From positions 24,325,752-24,389,751 of the forward strand of contig CM034237.1 of NCBI GenBank assembly GCA_019916065.1: DNA of 64,000 bases. The letters are read 5' to 3'. The notes under the pieces were generated by a model. The model worked only from the letters and a program-made list of their open reading frames with translations. It had not been told where the DNA came from and ran no database searches. Numbering within the stretch: the stretch's first letter is position 1; the number at the start of each line of letters is the position of its first letter. The translations under genes and the position numbers were made by a program. This DNA is from Vitellaria paradoxa. Its lineage: Eukaryota > Streptophyta > Magnoliopsida > Ericales > Sapotaceae. Shown here piece by piece: positions 21,455 through 34,391 of this stretch.

Positions 21455-22717
21455 ATGCCACCGCGTGAAATGGGAGTTAGAGGCTGAGGCCGAGGTAATG
21501 GTTGAGGTTGAGGTAGGGGTAGAGGAAGAGAACATACGCCTGTTCAGCAAGAACAGGAAACACATCTTAGTGCAGTGGCTGAGGCACCACCTATTGTACA
21601 ACAAAATGACTTAAGAGATGAGGAAGTGCAGTCGAGGGCACCCGAGATTCAACAACAAGTAGCTATGAACGCAGGGACGGTATTACAATAATTGGCAGCA
21701 GCCATGGCCGCAATAGCAGGTAGGGCTCGAGTTGGACCCCAGTCACAAGTACAGGCAGGCCCGACTGCTTTAGAGAAATTTAGGAGGATGAAACCTTCAA
21801 CATATGATGCTGTGGCTGACGTTGATGTGGCGGAACAATTCTTGGAGGAATATGAGAAGATATTAGTTGTAATGGAGATTACTAATCCTTCTACTCGTAT
21901 TATACTGACGGCATTTCAATTAGTGGGAAGGGCTTCAGCTTGGTGGTCTGGTTTAAAGGACATAGGAGGATCAGTGGATCTCACTTAGGAAAGGTTCAAG
22001 GAGAAGTTTAGAGATCATTTCTTCCCTTAATCTTTAAGAGATGCTAAGAGGGAAGAATTTGCTGGATTGATACAGGGGACTATGACGGTATTGGAGTATG
22101 AAAGGAAATTTTTAGACTTAGCAAAGTATGCGCCTGAGTTGGTCTCTACTACTCATTTGAAGTATAGAAGATTTGAAAGGGGATTAAGACCAACTCTGAG
22201 GAATAAAATGGTGATGTTGGGGTTGGAGGATTATAAGACTTTGGTAAATCAAGCGATGACTATGGAAAGGGACTTGAATGAAACCAAAGTCATTTATGAA
22301 AGTCAGCAAGGCAAGATCATGGGAACTCAGCAAGAAGGAGTTAGCAGAAAAAGGATTAGGGGTAGTTCGTCAACTCCATAGGCCTAGTCGTCTTACCAAG
22401 GAAGTGCTGCACCCGCACCCATGGAAAGATTAAGGGGGACCTCTCGAAGGAAAATTGTATGCTTTAATTGCAGACAGAAAGGCCACAAAAGTACAGATTG
22501 TCCCAGGAGCAACAAACTGGTTGAATCAACAAGACCAATGAGAAATGATCAGGCTGGAGTGAACATGATGTGCTATGGATGTGGAGAGATGGGGCCTATT
22601 CAAAAGTTTTGTCCTCAGACTCAACAAGGTACAGGGAGAAAGATAGCACAATCTGGACGTTTATTGCAAGGACCTTGCCCATCGACCTCCCAATCGGTAC
22701 AACAGCAGTATCAGTAG
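21455..22717 (+). pseudogene. gypsy gag pseudogene
   Basis: Starts at ATG 21455 (MPPREMGVRG) and follows a single frame with internal stops to TAG at 22717. After an RG-rich N-terminus there is a Retrotrans_gag domain (ALEKFRRMKPSTYDAVADVD ... AFQLVGRASAWW ... FKEKFRDHFFP ... YERKFLDLAKYAPELV) and a C-terminal zinc knuckle CFNCRQKGHKSTDC. A second knuckle, CYGCGEMGPIQKFC, has lost its His. Stops include three TGA codons in the RG-rich start, TAA after GTVLQ, TAG after SVDLT, TAA after HFFP, and two TAG codons after SSSTP. Every one is one C-to-T or G-to-A step from a plausible Gln, Arg or Trp codon. Gag normally forms the particle core and packages the RNA; this copy cannot. Confidence 0.9.
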
Positions 22718-22829
22718 AGGAGTGTCTCACAAAAGACGATGTAAGTTGGGACATCATAGCAGTCGAGGGTGAACCCATAGGGATAGAAGTTTGGTCGGTC
22801 ACATAATGTTCAGCCACAGGGCAGGGTGT

Positions 22830-25800
22830 TTGTAGTGGCCTAACAGGGGGGGACCAACTAAGCTTATGGTGACAAGAGGTATTTTTCGTGTCTATTCATC
22901 AAATGCTATTGTACTCTTAGACATGGGAGCAACTCATTCATTTATTGCTGTTTCTTTTGCCTATGCCTTGGGAATAGATGTTAGCCCCTTGGAATTATTT
23001 TTATGTGTTGAGACCCCTATAGCGGGATTTTCTTCCTTGACTCAAGTGTGTAAGGGGTGTGAATTAAGGGTAACCGATGTTTTTGATGGGCGAGAGTTCG
23101 TCTCAACTTTTGATTTAATTGTATTAGGGATTAGGGGTTTTGATATCATACTTGGAATGGATTAGCTTATGTCCTACCAAGCTATAATTGACTGCCATAA
23201 GCGTAAGGTAACCTTAACCACACCAGAGGAAGATCAGATTCGCTTCTATACAAACCAATGTGAAATACAAGAAGTGTCGCTCATGAAAAGTCGAGGAAAT
23301 GAGAAATTATGTAGTTTGTTTGCTTACATGGTTATAGAAAAAGAGGACAGGGAACAGAGAGTTGAATTGCCTAAAGTTGTGAATGAATTTCCCGAGATGT
23401 TTCCTGAGGAGATATCTAGGTTATCACCTGAACGGGAAGTAGAGTTTTGCATTGATCTAGTCCGAGGCACCGAACCTATCTCTATTCCACCTTATAGGTT
23501 AGCATCGGTAGAGTTAGTCGAGTTGAAAACACAAGTAGAGGAATTGCTAGTGAAGGGATTCATCCGGCCAAGTACATCACCTTAGGGTGCATTGGCATTA
23601 TTCGTAGCTAAGAAGGATGGGACGTTAAGAATGTGCATCGACTACAGGAAATTAAATAGGGTGACTATCAAGAATAAGTACCCGTTGCCAAGGATAGACA
23701 ATTTATTTGATCAGTTGAAGGGATCATTGGTGTTTTCAAAGATTGATCTACGATCTGGGTACCACCAAGTGAGGATAAGAGAAGAAGACATTCCAAAGAT
23801 GGCATTCAGGACTCGGTATGGTCATTACGGGTTTTTGGTTATGCCTTTTGGTTTGAAAAATGCACCAGTAGTCTTTATGGACCTGATGAATCGAGTTTTC
23901 AGAGATTATTTGGATAAGTTTGTGGTGGTATTCATAGATGATGTCTTGGTGTATTCTAAGTTAGAAGAAGAACATGAACAACATTTGAGACTCATACTGC
24001 AAAGGTTAAAGGATCATCAGTTATATGCCAAGCTGAGCAAATGTGAGTTCTGGCTTAGAAAGGTTAAATTTTTGGGACATGTTGTCTCGGAGGAAGGAGT
24101 AGCAGTGGACCCATCCAAAATTGAAGCTATTTTGGAATGGGCTCAACCAAAGTCCGTATTTGAGATTCGCAGTTTCCTTGGGTTGGCAGGATACTACAGA
24201 AGGTTTGTCTCGGATTTCTCTAGATTAGTAGCCCCGCTAACTAGATTAACCTGAAAGGGAATCAAATTCGAATGGAGTGATGCATGTGAAAGATCATTTC
24301 AAGAGATAAAAAGGAGATTGACTACTGCACTAGTATTAGTCATCCCTGAGAGGGGAGTCGATTACTTGGTGTATTGTGATGCGTCACAAGAAGGACTAGG
24401 GTGTGTTCTTATGCAGAATGGACGAGTGGTGGCATATGGTTCAAGACAGCTGAAGAATCATGAAAAGAATTATCCAGTGTATGATCTGGAGTTGGCAGCA
24501 GTCATTTTTGCCTTAAAGAGTTAGAGGCATTATTTGTATGGTGAGAGATTTGAAGTGTTCTCAGAGCACAAAAGTTTGAAGTACATTTTTACTCAGAGAG
24601 ACCTGAATTTGAGGCAGCGGTGATGGATGGAGTATATGGAGGATTATGATTTTGAATTGCATTACCATCCAGGTAAGGTTAATATGGTTGCAGATGCTTT
24701 GAGCAGGAAGAGCAAAAGTGCTATGGCTTGTGTAATAGTTAAAAAATGGGAAATGATGGGGATGTTGAATGAGTTTGAATTAGAACTTAAAGACGGAGAG
24801 GAACAAGGGATGTTGCATACTGTTGTCACCCAGCCAGCCTTAATCAATGGGGTAATTGAGGCTCAAAAGTTAGATGAGGAAGCTAATGAAGTTTGTAATA
24901 AAATAACGGATCAGGTGGATATTCCGGGCTGGACAGTGGGTGATGACAGAGTGGTCAGATATCAAGGGAGAATCTTTGTACCCTCCTCAGTTAAAGAGGA
25001 AGTTTTGAGGGAATTTCACCATTCCCGGCTAGCAGTGCATCCAGGGGGTACAAAAATATATCATGACTTAAAAAGGCAGTTTTATTGGCAAGAATGAAGA
25101 AAGATGCGGCAGAGTTTATTAGCAAGTGTCTAACTTGTCAGCAGGTGAAGGCAGAGCATCAGAGACCAACTAGATTGTTACAGCCATTGCCAATAACTAA
25201 GTGGAAATGGGAGAACTTGAATATGGACTTTGTGTCAGGATTGCCAAAGACAAAAAGAGGTTATGATGCCACATGGGTGATTGTTGATCGTCTGACTAAA
25301 TCGGCTCACTTCTTGTCAATGTGAATGACGGATTCAATGGACTCTGTGACCCGATTGTACATTCGAGAAATTATGAGATTGCATGGGACACCAGTGTCTA
25401 TTCTCTCAGACCGGGACTCTTGTTTTGTTTCCCGATTCTAGCAAAGTTTTCAAGCTACCATGGGGGCGGAGTTATGGTTTAGTACGGCTTATCATCCCCA
25501 AACTGATGGACAGTCAGAATGAATAATTCATATTTTAGAAGACATGCTTCGAGCTTGTGTGTTGGACTGTAAAGGTAGTTGGGAGGATCATTTGCCACTG
25601 GTAGAGTTCGCTTACAACAACAGTTACCAAGCTAGCATTGGAATGACACCATTTGAGGCATTGTATGGAAGACCATGTAGATCACTGGTGTGTTGGACAC
25701 AAGTTGGAGAAGCCGCCATGATTGGGCCAGAGTTAGTTCGTGAAACTAATGAAAAGATCAAGGTAATTAGGCAAAGACTGGAAACAACAAGTAGTTGCCA

Positions 25801-26263
25801 GAAGAGTTATACAGATCAAAGGACAAGACCTTTAGAGTTTCAAGTGGGAGAACACGTATTCTTGAAAGTGTCGCCACGGAAGGGATAGTTCAGATTTAGC
25901 AAGCGAGGGAATTTATCTCCCAAATACATTGGCCCATTTGAAATACTAGCAAGAGTTGGAGAGGTTGCTTACCAATTGGCATTGCCACCCCAAATGTCTG
26001 GAGTGCACGAAGTTTTTCATGTCTCTATGTTGCGTAAGTACATTCTAGACCCTACACATGTGCTAAATTAGACTGAATTGGAAATAGACTCGGATGTGAA
26101 GTATGAAGTTCAACCGATTCAGATTTTGGATGCTCGAGACCAAATGCTTCGGGGTAAAACAATTCCCTTGGTTTGAGTGTTATGGAAACATCATGGAGTA
26201 GAAGAATCAACTTGGGAATGTGAGTTCGAAATGCGAGAACGATACCCACATTTGTTCTCTTAA
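22830..26263 (+). pseudogene. gypsy pol pseudogene (protease, RT, RNase H, integrase, chromodomain-like tail)
   Basis: Protease (about 22866-23165) shows DMGATHSFIA: the catalytic DTG has become DMG by one transition. RT (23592-24254) has [15 protein letters not shown], the [11 protein letters not shown]sp and the FIDD catalytic box, all intact. RNase H (24318-24620) has [18 protein letters not shown]. Integrase has the HHCC finger (HHSRLAVHPGG ... CLTCQQVK) and the three catalytic acidic residues in MDFVSGLP, LSDRD and HPQTDGQSE. The C-terminus ends PIQILDARDQMLRGK and a WKHHGVEESTWE chromodomain-like block before TAA at 26261. Breaks: stops at 23166, 23583, 24252, 24522 and 24621, a one-base deletion near 25095 inside the integrase finger, then further stops at about 25322, 25439, 25520, 25886, 26069 and 26175. 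Gag (frame 2) and protease (frame 0) are out of register, so another indel lies at 22717-22866. Confidence 0.93.
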
Positions 26264-26317
26264 GGTTATGACAATTAAGATTATGTTATGTACTAAATTT
26301 CGAGGACGAAATTTTTG

Positions 26318-26329
26318 AAGGGGGGAGAA
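26318..26329 (+). other. Polypurine tract of the gypsy element
   Basis: AAGGGGGGAGAA directly precedes the 3' LTR and follows the AATTTCGAGGACGAAATTT string typical of this lineage. It is the plus-strand primer in reverse transcription. Confidence 0.88.
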
Positions 26330-28951
26330 TGTAAATACCCCAGACATTATATTAACATAAGTATAAGTTTTTTGATGCATTTTGGAAGTAATGTACGTTA
26401 ATTTAGTGGAGTGAATCATTTATAGTGCTTTAGAGTTGAGAACTTTGAAAGAGATGGATTAGGCCATCAAAAGTAGGCATTTTAACCAAGTGTAGGAAAA
26501 AGGGGCACCTTGGGCACACAAGGCATGGGCGCTCAAGGAATAGTGGACTTGACAGACATGAGTTGCTCTGTATTTTTCAGCCTACCCCTCTCCCCTATGA
26601 ACCTATATCTAGCTAGGGGTGATGAGGGGTCTGAAATTCACTATTTGGGGGATTAATTTATTGGTTTATATATATATATTTGGGTGAGATGATGCAAGAG
26701 AGAGAGAGAGAGAAGTTGATTGGAGGGGAAGAAACTGGGCGAAGAAGCAAAGGAAGAACAAAGAAGGAAAAGAAGAGAACTGGATAGAGAAAATTGAAGG
26801 TAGGTCTTTCTAGCCTTCATGAAAATTAAATTCCTCTTGCAAAAGTGAAATTGAAACCTCAAGGAACTCTTCTATATGATTTATTTGTAGTTTAGATCAA
26901 GGAGGGAGAGGATTGAGTCCATCAAAGCTTGAGGGTTTGGAAGCTCAAAGCACCTTCTTGTTGATCCATCTTCGTACAACTTGAGGTAGGGATTTAATGC
27001 CTCATTCTTACATATGTGATGTGTAACAAGGAGTAGATTACCATTAGAAAACCCTTTTCAAATGTTGGTTATATTTATGGAAGAAAATAGTAGTTATACA
27101 CATGTATATATATATATGTATAGGTTGAGAGAGTAAAAATGGTGTTTTGATCCATAACTTGACTTTTGGTTGATGAAAACTTAAATTGATAACTATGTTT
27201 GTGTCTAAGAACCTTGTGTTGATGTCAGAAACATGAAACTTTAGGTATTTTTATTTTAACTTGGTCAATTTGAGATCCTAAAGGTGAGAAACCATAAAAC
27301 CAGAAAACAAGGTATGAAACCCAAAACTTGGCCTAAGCTGTGGGCGCACGAGGGGGACACAGTCGGGTGACCACACCCTTGGGCGTCCAAGACTTGGGCA
27401 CCCAGCCCTTGGGCGAACAAGGTGTGGGCGCCTAAGCCTCTTGGGTGCACGGCTGAGTGTCAGCTTGGGCGCCCACTGAGCCTAGGTCACTTTTCCTGAC
27501 TTTGCTTAGTTTGACCTCCTACCTTAGACTTATGAAAGAGTTGGTAATTTGTTTTTACATGAAACTTTTACTTGATTAATTGCATGGATTTTGAAAGGAA
27601 AATGAGCTTTAAAAATTGATTGAGGATTGGTTATCTTAAGCTAATGGGATTTAACTTGTAAGGGTAAGTGAATGTCACCTTGAATTGCATGAATTAGAAG
27701 ATTACTCTGAGGTAAGAGTCTTAATTGAATAGAATTGTGAATATGCCTTGATGTAAACTAAATGTTGAAGTTCATGAACTTGTGATTGATTAAGTGAAAT
27801 GTGACTTGACAAAGGGACTTATGTTCTTAATGTTGGTAAATGGGAGATGCTTAATATGATTTGATCTATGCGATATGTAATGAGCCATGAGATGAACTGT
27901 AACATTGACATGTGTTGTTGGATAGTATTTAATGATGAATGTGAACCTATGAAAAATGAGATGGTATAAGATGAATGATTGTTTATGTGCTGGGGGCTGT
28001 GGGGGGTGCAAAAATAGGAAGGGTTTAGAGAGTACCCTCGAGTTGAGAGTCTCGGAACCTGCACAGGGTTTGGTGTCAATGCTAGTGGGTTAGTAGCCAA
28101 CAACATTATGTGTGTTTTGGCTCCTCGTTGCCCTGGACGGCGATCCTAAATGATGACGTTGGTTTATCGTTTCTATTGGGTATTAGCCCATAAAAAATGA
28201 TAACGTGTATGCACCCATCCCTTGATGACTTGTGTGGTTATGGTTGTGCAATGTAATGATGAATGGATGATAATGTGAATATGGTTATTTGATTAAATAA
28301 TATTCAAGTGATAAAATGGTGTTGACATGTGAATAAAATTGAAGTTTGAATTGCGAAACATAAACATTAACTGAAATCGAAACCTTAGACTTTGACATGG
28401 TTGAATGAATATATGTTTCCACTTATTTTGGCTATTGGTTATATTAATGAAATGTTATGACACTATAAAATGTTAAAGTGACTAATCTTACTTGAACTGC
28501 ATTACATGATTAGATTGCATACCATATAATGTTTGCTTGAGACATCGTGGGCACAAGTGGACCCGTGCTCACGTCCCTACAGATTTTGATGCAGGAACAG
28601 GCCACAACAATCAGGTGGACTAATGGGGTTGGACTAGAAATGCATTGCATGAGCCCTCCTAAAACTTAGCAAGGCTTTTGGTCTCTTAGTGCATGTTTTA
28701 AATTGTAATTGTAATGTTGTACATTTCTAAACTATTTTGATTTGGTTGTAAGGGCCTTAAGGCCTAAATTAGGTATTAATGGTATATGGAGTATGTGACC
28801 TGGCAATAGTGAAGGTTAACTTATGTTATCTTATCTTATGTCTTGGGCTCACTAGTTTACGTTGCGTTGCTCTGATCATGGGTGGTTATGTTAGTGCATG
28901 TTATGTGAGTTTATCACTCACCCCTCGGGTCACGAGATCCAAGGCGTGACA
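26330..28951 (+). repeat. 3' LTR of the gypsy element (2,622 bp)
   Basis: Starts TGTAAATACCCCAGAC and ends GATCCAAGGCGTGACA, followed by the target duplication TTATC. It is colinear with the 5' LTR but differs by scattered substitutions, one extra A in the start and lack of a ~38-bp piece. Many differences are transitions. Confidence 0.92.
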
Positions 28952-28956
28952 TTATC

Positions 28957-31185
28957 TGCTCATCTCAGTTCTGGTAATTTAGGCCTCTTACCTTTTTGTG
29001 TATGTTTATTTGAGATTTCTCTATTTTGATGTCTATATCTTTCTATTTTTGATGTTCTTTTTTTGAGCTTCGAATATATTTCTTGCAGCTCAAATGTTTG
29101 ATGTTCTGATTTGATTTGATTTGATTTTTTTTAACATGCTAGTATCTGATGATGATTGGTCTTGTGATCTTTAATTGTTGAACAGTTAAACATAATAACC
29201 AAAAAAAAAAAAAGTCTTGCTGATTTTTCTTTTAAAACCCAACATTGTTAACTGGGTACTTTAACTTGTTTTTTAGTTCCGATTTATTTGTGTGATAAGC
29301 ATTAAGCTCGAGCTGAAATGCCTCTTGCTTTGTGTTCATAAGGAAAAAAAAATAAATAAAAGAGATCCGTCTTCTAGAACATGTTATTCTCATATGACAT
29401 GGTTAAAAAAATTTTTATAGAAAATTTTATCTTTTAATGAGATACTTCCCTATTTATCCAAAAAAAGAAAATAAAAAAACAAAAAATTACCATTTTCATA
29501 GAGGAAACATGAACTCTTTTTCCTCACTGTTATATTTTGAATCTTTAATCATAAAGAAAAGCCATGGTTAAATTTGCAGTACCTATTGAATTTTTTTTTA
29601 AACAAAATATTAGTTTAAGTTTGAAACAAAGAAATAAGTTGGAAACACAACTTTGAACAAGTAACTACTATATGATGCATAAGTTGGAAACAGAGTTGAG
29701 GCAATAGTATATTTTTGTTAAATCTGTATCTTCTATGTTATAAATAGTTCTTAAATTTTAGCAAAACATTTTGACTAAATATATAGCAAAACATCGCTTT
29801 ACTTGTGTTTCATTTATGAGTAGAAATTGCCCTATTAAATATCATCTCTCTTGTCAAGAAACGGGAATGAATATGAATAACTAGAAAAAAGACTGTTTGG
29901 ATTTTATTAGAATCATTATCTCAATGTATGATGTAGATTTATTTTATACTTTAAGAATTAGATAGATAAACATGCAAGTTTTGTCTTGACGATGAAAGCA
30001 AAATTAAGCTAAGGGTCCCCCACATAAAAGATCAAGTTCGGTCACTTGTTATGATCTTCCAATCTGGCTACCTTTTTGGCATGAAAAAGTTATAGATGGG
30101 AAGTTGGGAACTATAATATATGGGCAGTTGGTAAATGTAATTCCCCAACCAAGAACTAAGGTCATTTTTTCATTGCACTTGAAAAGGATTCTTGGGATGA
30201 CCATGAGAATAAATTAAGCTGTGTTCCAAGTAATGAGTTGCTAAGAGAAAAAGAAAAATTAAAATGAAAATTAGGAGAATAAAATAAAATAAAACAATGT
30301 TAAATTTATTTTATTATTTTTTTGGTATGATGTTTAGAAAAAGGAAAATAAAATGGACATCATATTTGTCAAAAGAACTGTTTTTTATTTAATTAATCAT
30401 ACAAACATTTAGTATATTTAAGCAATTTTATTTCTATTTACTTTTTTTTTCTCTTTACAAATAGAATACACCCTAAAAATATACTCCTCCAATGCTATCA
30501 ATGAAATGGTACTAGCCCCTAGGTATTGGTTTGAAAGAATCCATGCACATGTGATTGATTTTTGACAATAGAGATATTTCTAAATTGTAATATACTCGGG
30601 GCCAAAGGTGCAAGTTGTCATATTTGGAGATAACTTTACATAAGCCCTCGAAAATATCAAGAGATTTGGAACAAAGATAAATCTCCTTCGCCACATCCAC
30701 TAGCTCCATTGATATGTCTTGTCCACTTTTTGTGTATCTTCTTGAAGTTTCGATGTTACTGGTTTATTTTTTATTACAATCTTGGTGGTTTTGTTTGGTA
30801 ACACAAATAATTTTATACCCTGTCATTCTATGCAGTTGAATCTGATCCATGTATTTATATGTCATAATGTTAGTTGTCTCAGGCTATTTTTTTTCCATAT
30901 TGTATATCCTGAGCAGCTACTAGCATAAAAAAGAATGGTAGGTAGGATGATATGATTTTGAAATGAGATGAGAATAGAATGTTAGTAAGAATGATTTACG
31001 AATTTCCACTATCTCCATAAGTATGTACCTAGTCAAAATTTTCCAAGCATGTTCAATTTTTGGCTCGTGATACTAGTTATTTAATATAGTTGTGCTTCAT
31101 GTATATGTATTATCCATATTCACTTTCATATTCTTTCTTTTCAAACACCATCTATTTAGAATGTCTAAACAAGTTTCGTACGTTT
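28957..31185. other. Spacer between the gypsy element and the second Harbinger relic
   Basis: AT-rich, with a short TTGAT pentamer repeat at about 29108-29128 and poly-A tracts near 29200 and 29343. No gene, RNA or element boundary is supported. Confidence 0.3.
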
Positions 31186-32536
31186 AGTATGGAGAATGTT
31201 GAGGCTTATGTAAGCATTCAAGGACTTGTTTCTTCTATTTTGCGAGTATATGGTATGTTTATTCTATTCATCCATGCTGTATTGGGGCAACGTCATGCAA
31301 GAGACATTTTGATAAGTGGACCAAATTTGTATCTGCAAAAGATTGAGCACATCAATAAGTTGGTGCAAGATAGTGACTGAGAATGCATTAATTAGCCGCC
31401 CATGGATAAAAGTACATTTTTTCAATTATGCTTATGTTTGCAAAGTATTGGCATCTCCTATTTGAAGTGTGTCTCATTAGATGAGAAAGTTGCTATGTTT
31501 TTATATGTTATTTTCCATCACTTAGAAAATAGAAAGGTCAAATTTGATTTTAGATGTTCAAGCCAAACTATTAATAAATATTTCAATGAGGTCCTAAATG
31601 GTGTGATAAAGCTTCAAGCTATCCTGCTTAAGTCACTAGAGCTAATACGTGCAAACTCAATGGATGATAGATGGTAATGGTTTCAGGTATAATTGTGTTG
31701 GTTAAATGGTGTAATGCAGTCAACTGTCACCTAAATATGATTGTTAAGTACTAATATATAACAACTTTATCGTATGTTAGAATTGCTTGGGGCCACTAGA
31801 TGGGACCTATATTAAAATTTATGTAGGAATTGTAGATCATCCTAGGTATAAGATACAAAAAGGAGATATAGCAACAAACGTGCTTGGGGTCTGATCCCCA
31901 AATATGCAATTTACATACATCCTACTGGGGTGGGAAGGGTCCGTTGCAGATTCTAGAGTGCTAAGAGATGTTGTCACTAGAGCTAATGGACTTAGAGTGC
32001 CCATTGGTATGTATATATACATCGATGTAATTTAATTTAATGTAAATTATTATAACATAGTTAGCTAAAGCATTGGGTATCATTTTCTTAGGTTATTGCT
32101 ACTTAGTTGATGTAGGATATACCAATGATCAAGGGTTTTTAGCACCGCATCAAGGCTAGTGTTATCACTTGTCCCTATTGGCGAGAAGGTGGTGCATAAA
32201 CAAGTCCTGCATAATTTTTTAATATAAAGTAGTCTATGGCTCGTAATGTGATTAAACGATGTTTTGGGTTGCTTAAATTGAGGTGGGTGATTCTTAAGAG
32301 CCCATCCCATTTGAACCTAAGGGCGAATCATTACTACTTGTTGCCTTCTTCATAATCTTATTAGATAATCTATGGCTATTGACCCTATAGAAGATGAATT
32401 TGATGCAATGCATGCCCAAACAGATTTAGTGGAGGAATATATTACCATAGTTAAGGCATTGGATCAATGAGTTGATTAGCGGGACACTTTAGCTGCACAA
32501 ATGTACAATGAGTGGTTAGCTAGTAGAAGGTAGGAT
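31186..32536 (+). pseudogene. PIF/Harbinger transposase pseudogene (second locus, nearly full length)
   Basis: The N-terminal part at 31402-31677 begins MDKSTFFQLCLCLQSIG and includes KVKFDFRCSSQTINKYFNEV, the family's helix-turn-helix-like region. The DDE part follows at about 31782: LGPLDGTYIKIYV, HPRYKIQKGDIATNVLGV, an in-frame TGA where the family has Cys, then MQFTYILLGWEGSVADSRVL and RANGLRVPI. Next come LVDVGYTNDQGFLAPHQG at 32105-32157, a degenerate ARNVIKRCFGLLKLRWVILK stretch near 32235-32295, and IDPIEDEFDA with MYNEWLASRR before TAG. Order and spacing match plant HARBI1-like nucleases. At least four stops and probable introns (for example near 32010-32090) are present. An upstream 65-codon piece (31186-31380) may be its first exon. 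Confidence 0.85.
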
Positions 32537-32745
32537 TAGGCGTTCTAGGAAAGATTTTGTCAATATAATTGACTAAACTATATGTAATATCATCAAGGAT
32601 TATTAACTTTGACGAATTTATGCATGTGTTATATTACTTGCCTTTACACTGGGGGGTTTATGGGTATGCATATGTTACAGTTGTCTCATACTATTTTTAT
32701 TATTGCATTTGAAACTTGTTTAAATCTCTTATATAATAAATAGGT

Positions 32746-33790
32746 ATGGCAAGCACTGGAACCTCAAAGGGAAAGAGCAAAGTTGACACATCAAAGTCAA
32801 GGAGAGTCTAGTTGAAAAAGGGAGAAGGAATACCTCATTGGGGTGATGAAGGAACTCCTTACTCTCCAATGGCGGCAAGATAATGGACAGTTTAGGCATT
32901 GATTTCTTGGAGAGTTAGAAAAATGTATTGTGCTAGCCTTTCTAGGGACAAACTTATGAGCTTCCCCCCATATTGAGTCAAAATTAAAGTTGTACCCTAG
33001 TCATTATTTGAGGACAAGTGGACTTGGATGGAATGACACAGAGAAAATAATTAAGGTGGAAAGTGATGAATTTTGGGAGGCTTATGTTAGGGTGTGTACT
33101 GTTGTTTTTAAATATTTTTATGTCAATGCATTGTTTACACATTCATTCTTATTTAATATGGTATTATAGTGAGATGTTGATACTAAGCAGATACGTAACA
33201 AGCTGTTCTGGTACTATGAAGATCGTTGTACGCTGTTTGGACGGGATAAGGCCACAGGAGACCTGGCGGAAGGCCCAGCCAATTTAGTTGCTATAATAAC
33301 TTTAGAGGGGTATTAAGGAAATTATAACATAGAAGGTCCACCTTTAGAGGGTGATCTGTCAGCAACTTTAATGGATACTTCCCAGTCTGCAACTGGGAAC
33401 TCTTTCAATTAGGGGGGAATCGGTTGAGCTCCAGACAGAAGTGGAATAGGAATGATGGAGTATCTTAGGGACTAGCTAACACGGCAACAACTTTTAGCAA
33501 ATTCTTTACGGAAACCAATGCTACAATGTCGAACATTACCAGCATATTGGGTACCATCAAGGCATGAGAGAAGCTAGGTAAAGAGTCAATGAAGAACCAA
33601 TGAAACTACCACTTGATAGGACCGAACGCCTCCAAGCAGCGTCATTAACTGTGAGTGATGCCCAATGACTGGACTTGTTTTTTAGCCTGCCAAAGGACGA
33701 CTGCATTGAGTGGTTGTACATGTTGCTTGCACTTGGACTTAATACTTAGAATTGTGTTCTCTAAAGAATGTCAGGAAGTAGAAGTGTTAT
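32746..33790 (+). pseudogene. Myb/SANT-like ORF1 pseudogene of the second Harbinger element
   Basis: Starts MASTGTSKGKSKVDTSKSRR followed by TAG, then a degenerate Myb/SANT-like domain. HIESKLKLYPSHY, SGLGWNDTEKIIKVESDEFW and EAYVRVC are read at 32970-33090, then YYEDRCTLFGRDKATGDLAE at 33211-33270. A C-terminal piece near 33660-33745 reads LDLFFSLPKDDCIEWLYMLL in frame. This is the layout of the Myb/SANT-domain partner protein encoded by plant PIF/Harbinger elements next to the transposase, which binds DNA and carries the transposase to the nucleus. Stops, an internal ~60-bp AT-rich interruption and a frameshift make it non-functional. Its position about 200 bp after the transposase on the same strand supports a single element, but I could not find its inverted termini. 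Confidence 0.8.
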
Positions 33791-34391
33791 GTCATATTTG
33801 TTGGTTGCCAACGAGGTGTTTACACTTCTTCGGATGACTATAGTGAGCATGTATTAGGTTATTCAGGATCAAAATATCAAAAGTTTCCATCGCAAGAAGC
33901 TACTAAGGTGGTGTTGGTACAGTTCATCAATGCAGACCAGGACAAGTAAGCTCAGTTTGCCACTCATTTTGACATACCAATGCAAACTGGGACAAGCAAG
34001 CTTAGTTTGCTGCTCATTCCAATACACCAGCTCATGCATTGACGTCGTACATAGGATTGACACTTCACCTTTTTCATGTTAGAAGGGCCGATTGGTTCTA
34101 TTTAAGCTCGTGCTTGCTTGGAGTTCTACTATGCATCACTTTCTTCCTTGGTTTTAAATTAATGTCTAAATTCATTTCTCTTATGATTGCTTGGTGCGTC
34201 TACTTTTAGTTCTATCAATGTAATCTGTTTTGGATTATTATGAGAAGATAAACTAATTTGTAATGATATAACTGGGTGTATTACACTTAAACAAAAATAG
34301 TGATCTACCGCAGTGTTTTATCACTGTCTATTAATGTGGTATTTCTTTATTTGGTTTTGTTCTCTCCTACTTCGTATCCTATTTTGTCAGG
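33791..34391. other. Spacer after the Harbinger relic
   Basis: Contains a direct repeat (GACCAGGACAAGTAAGCTCAG near 33937 and GACTGGGACAAGCAAGCTTAG-like sequence near 33987) and otherwise nothing supported. Confidence 0.3.

Larger units (their letters stand above)
17784..28951 (+). mobile_element. Complete but inactive Ty3/gypsy retrotransposon (Tekay/Del-like chromovirus), TSD TTATC
   Basis: An 11,168-bp element bounded by TG...CA LTRs with perfect 5-bp target duplications TTATC (17779-17783 and 28952-28956). Order: 5' LTR, tRNA-Met primer site, extra zinc-knuckle ORF, gag, protease, RT, RNase H, integrase, a C-terminal chromodomain-like tail, polypurine tract, 3' LTR. Domain order PR-RT-RH-INT identifies Ty3/gypsy. 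The integrase tail, the AATTTCGAGGACGAAATTT string before the polypurine tract and the TGTAATACCCC start fit the Tekay/Del lineage. The gag and pol frames carry many stops and at least two frameshifts, nearly all stops explained by C-to-T or G-to-A transitions. The LTRs differ visibly by many substitutions and an indel, so insertion is not recent. Confidence 0.93.
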
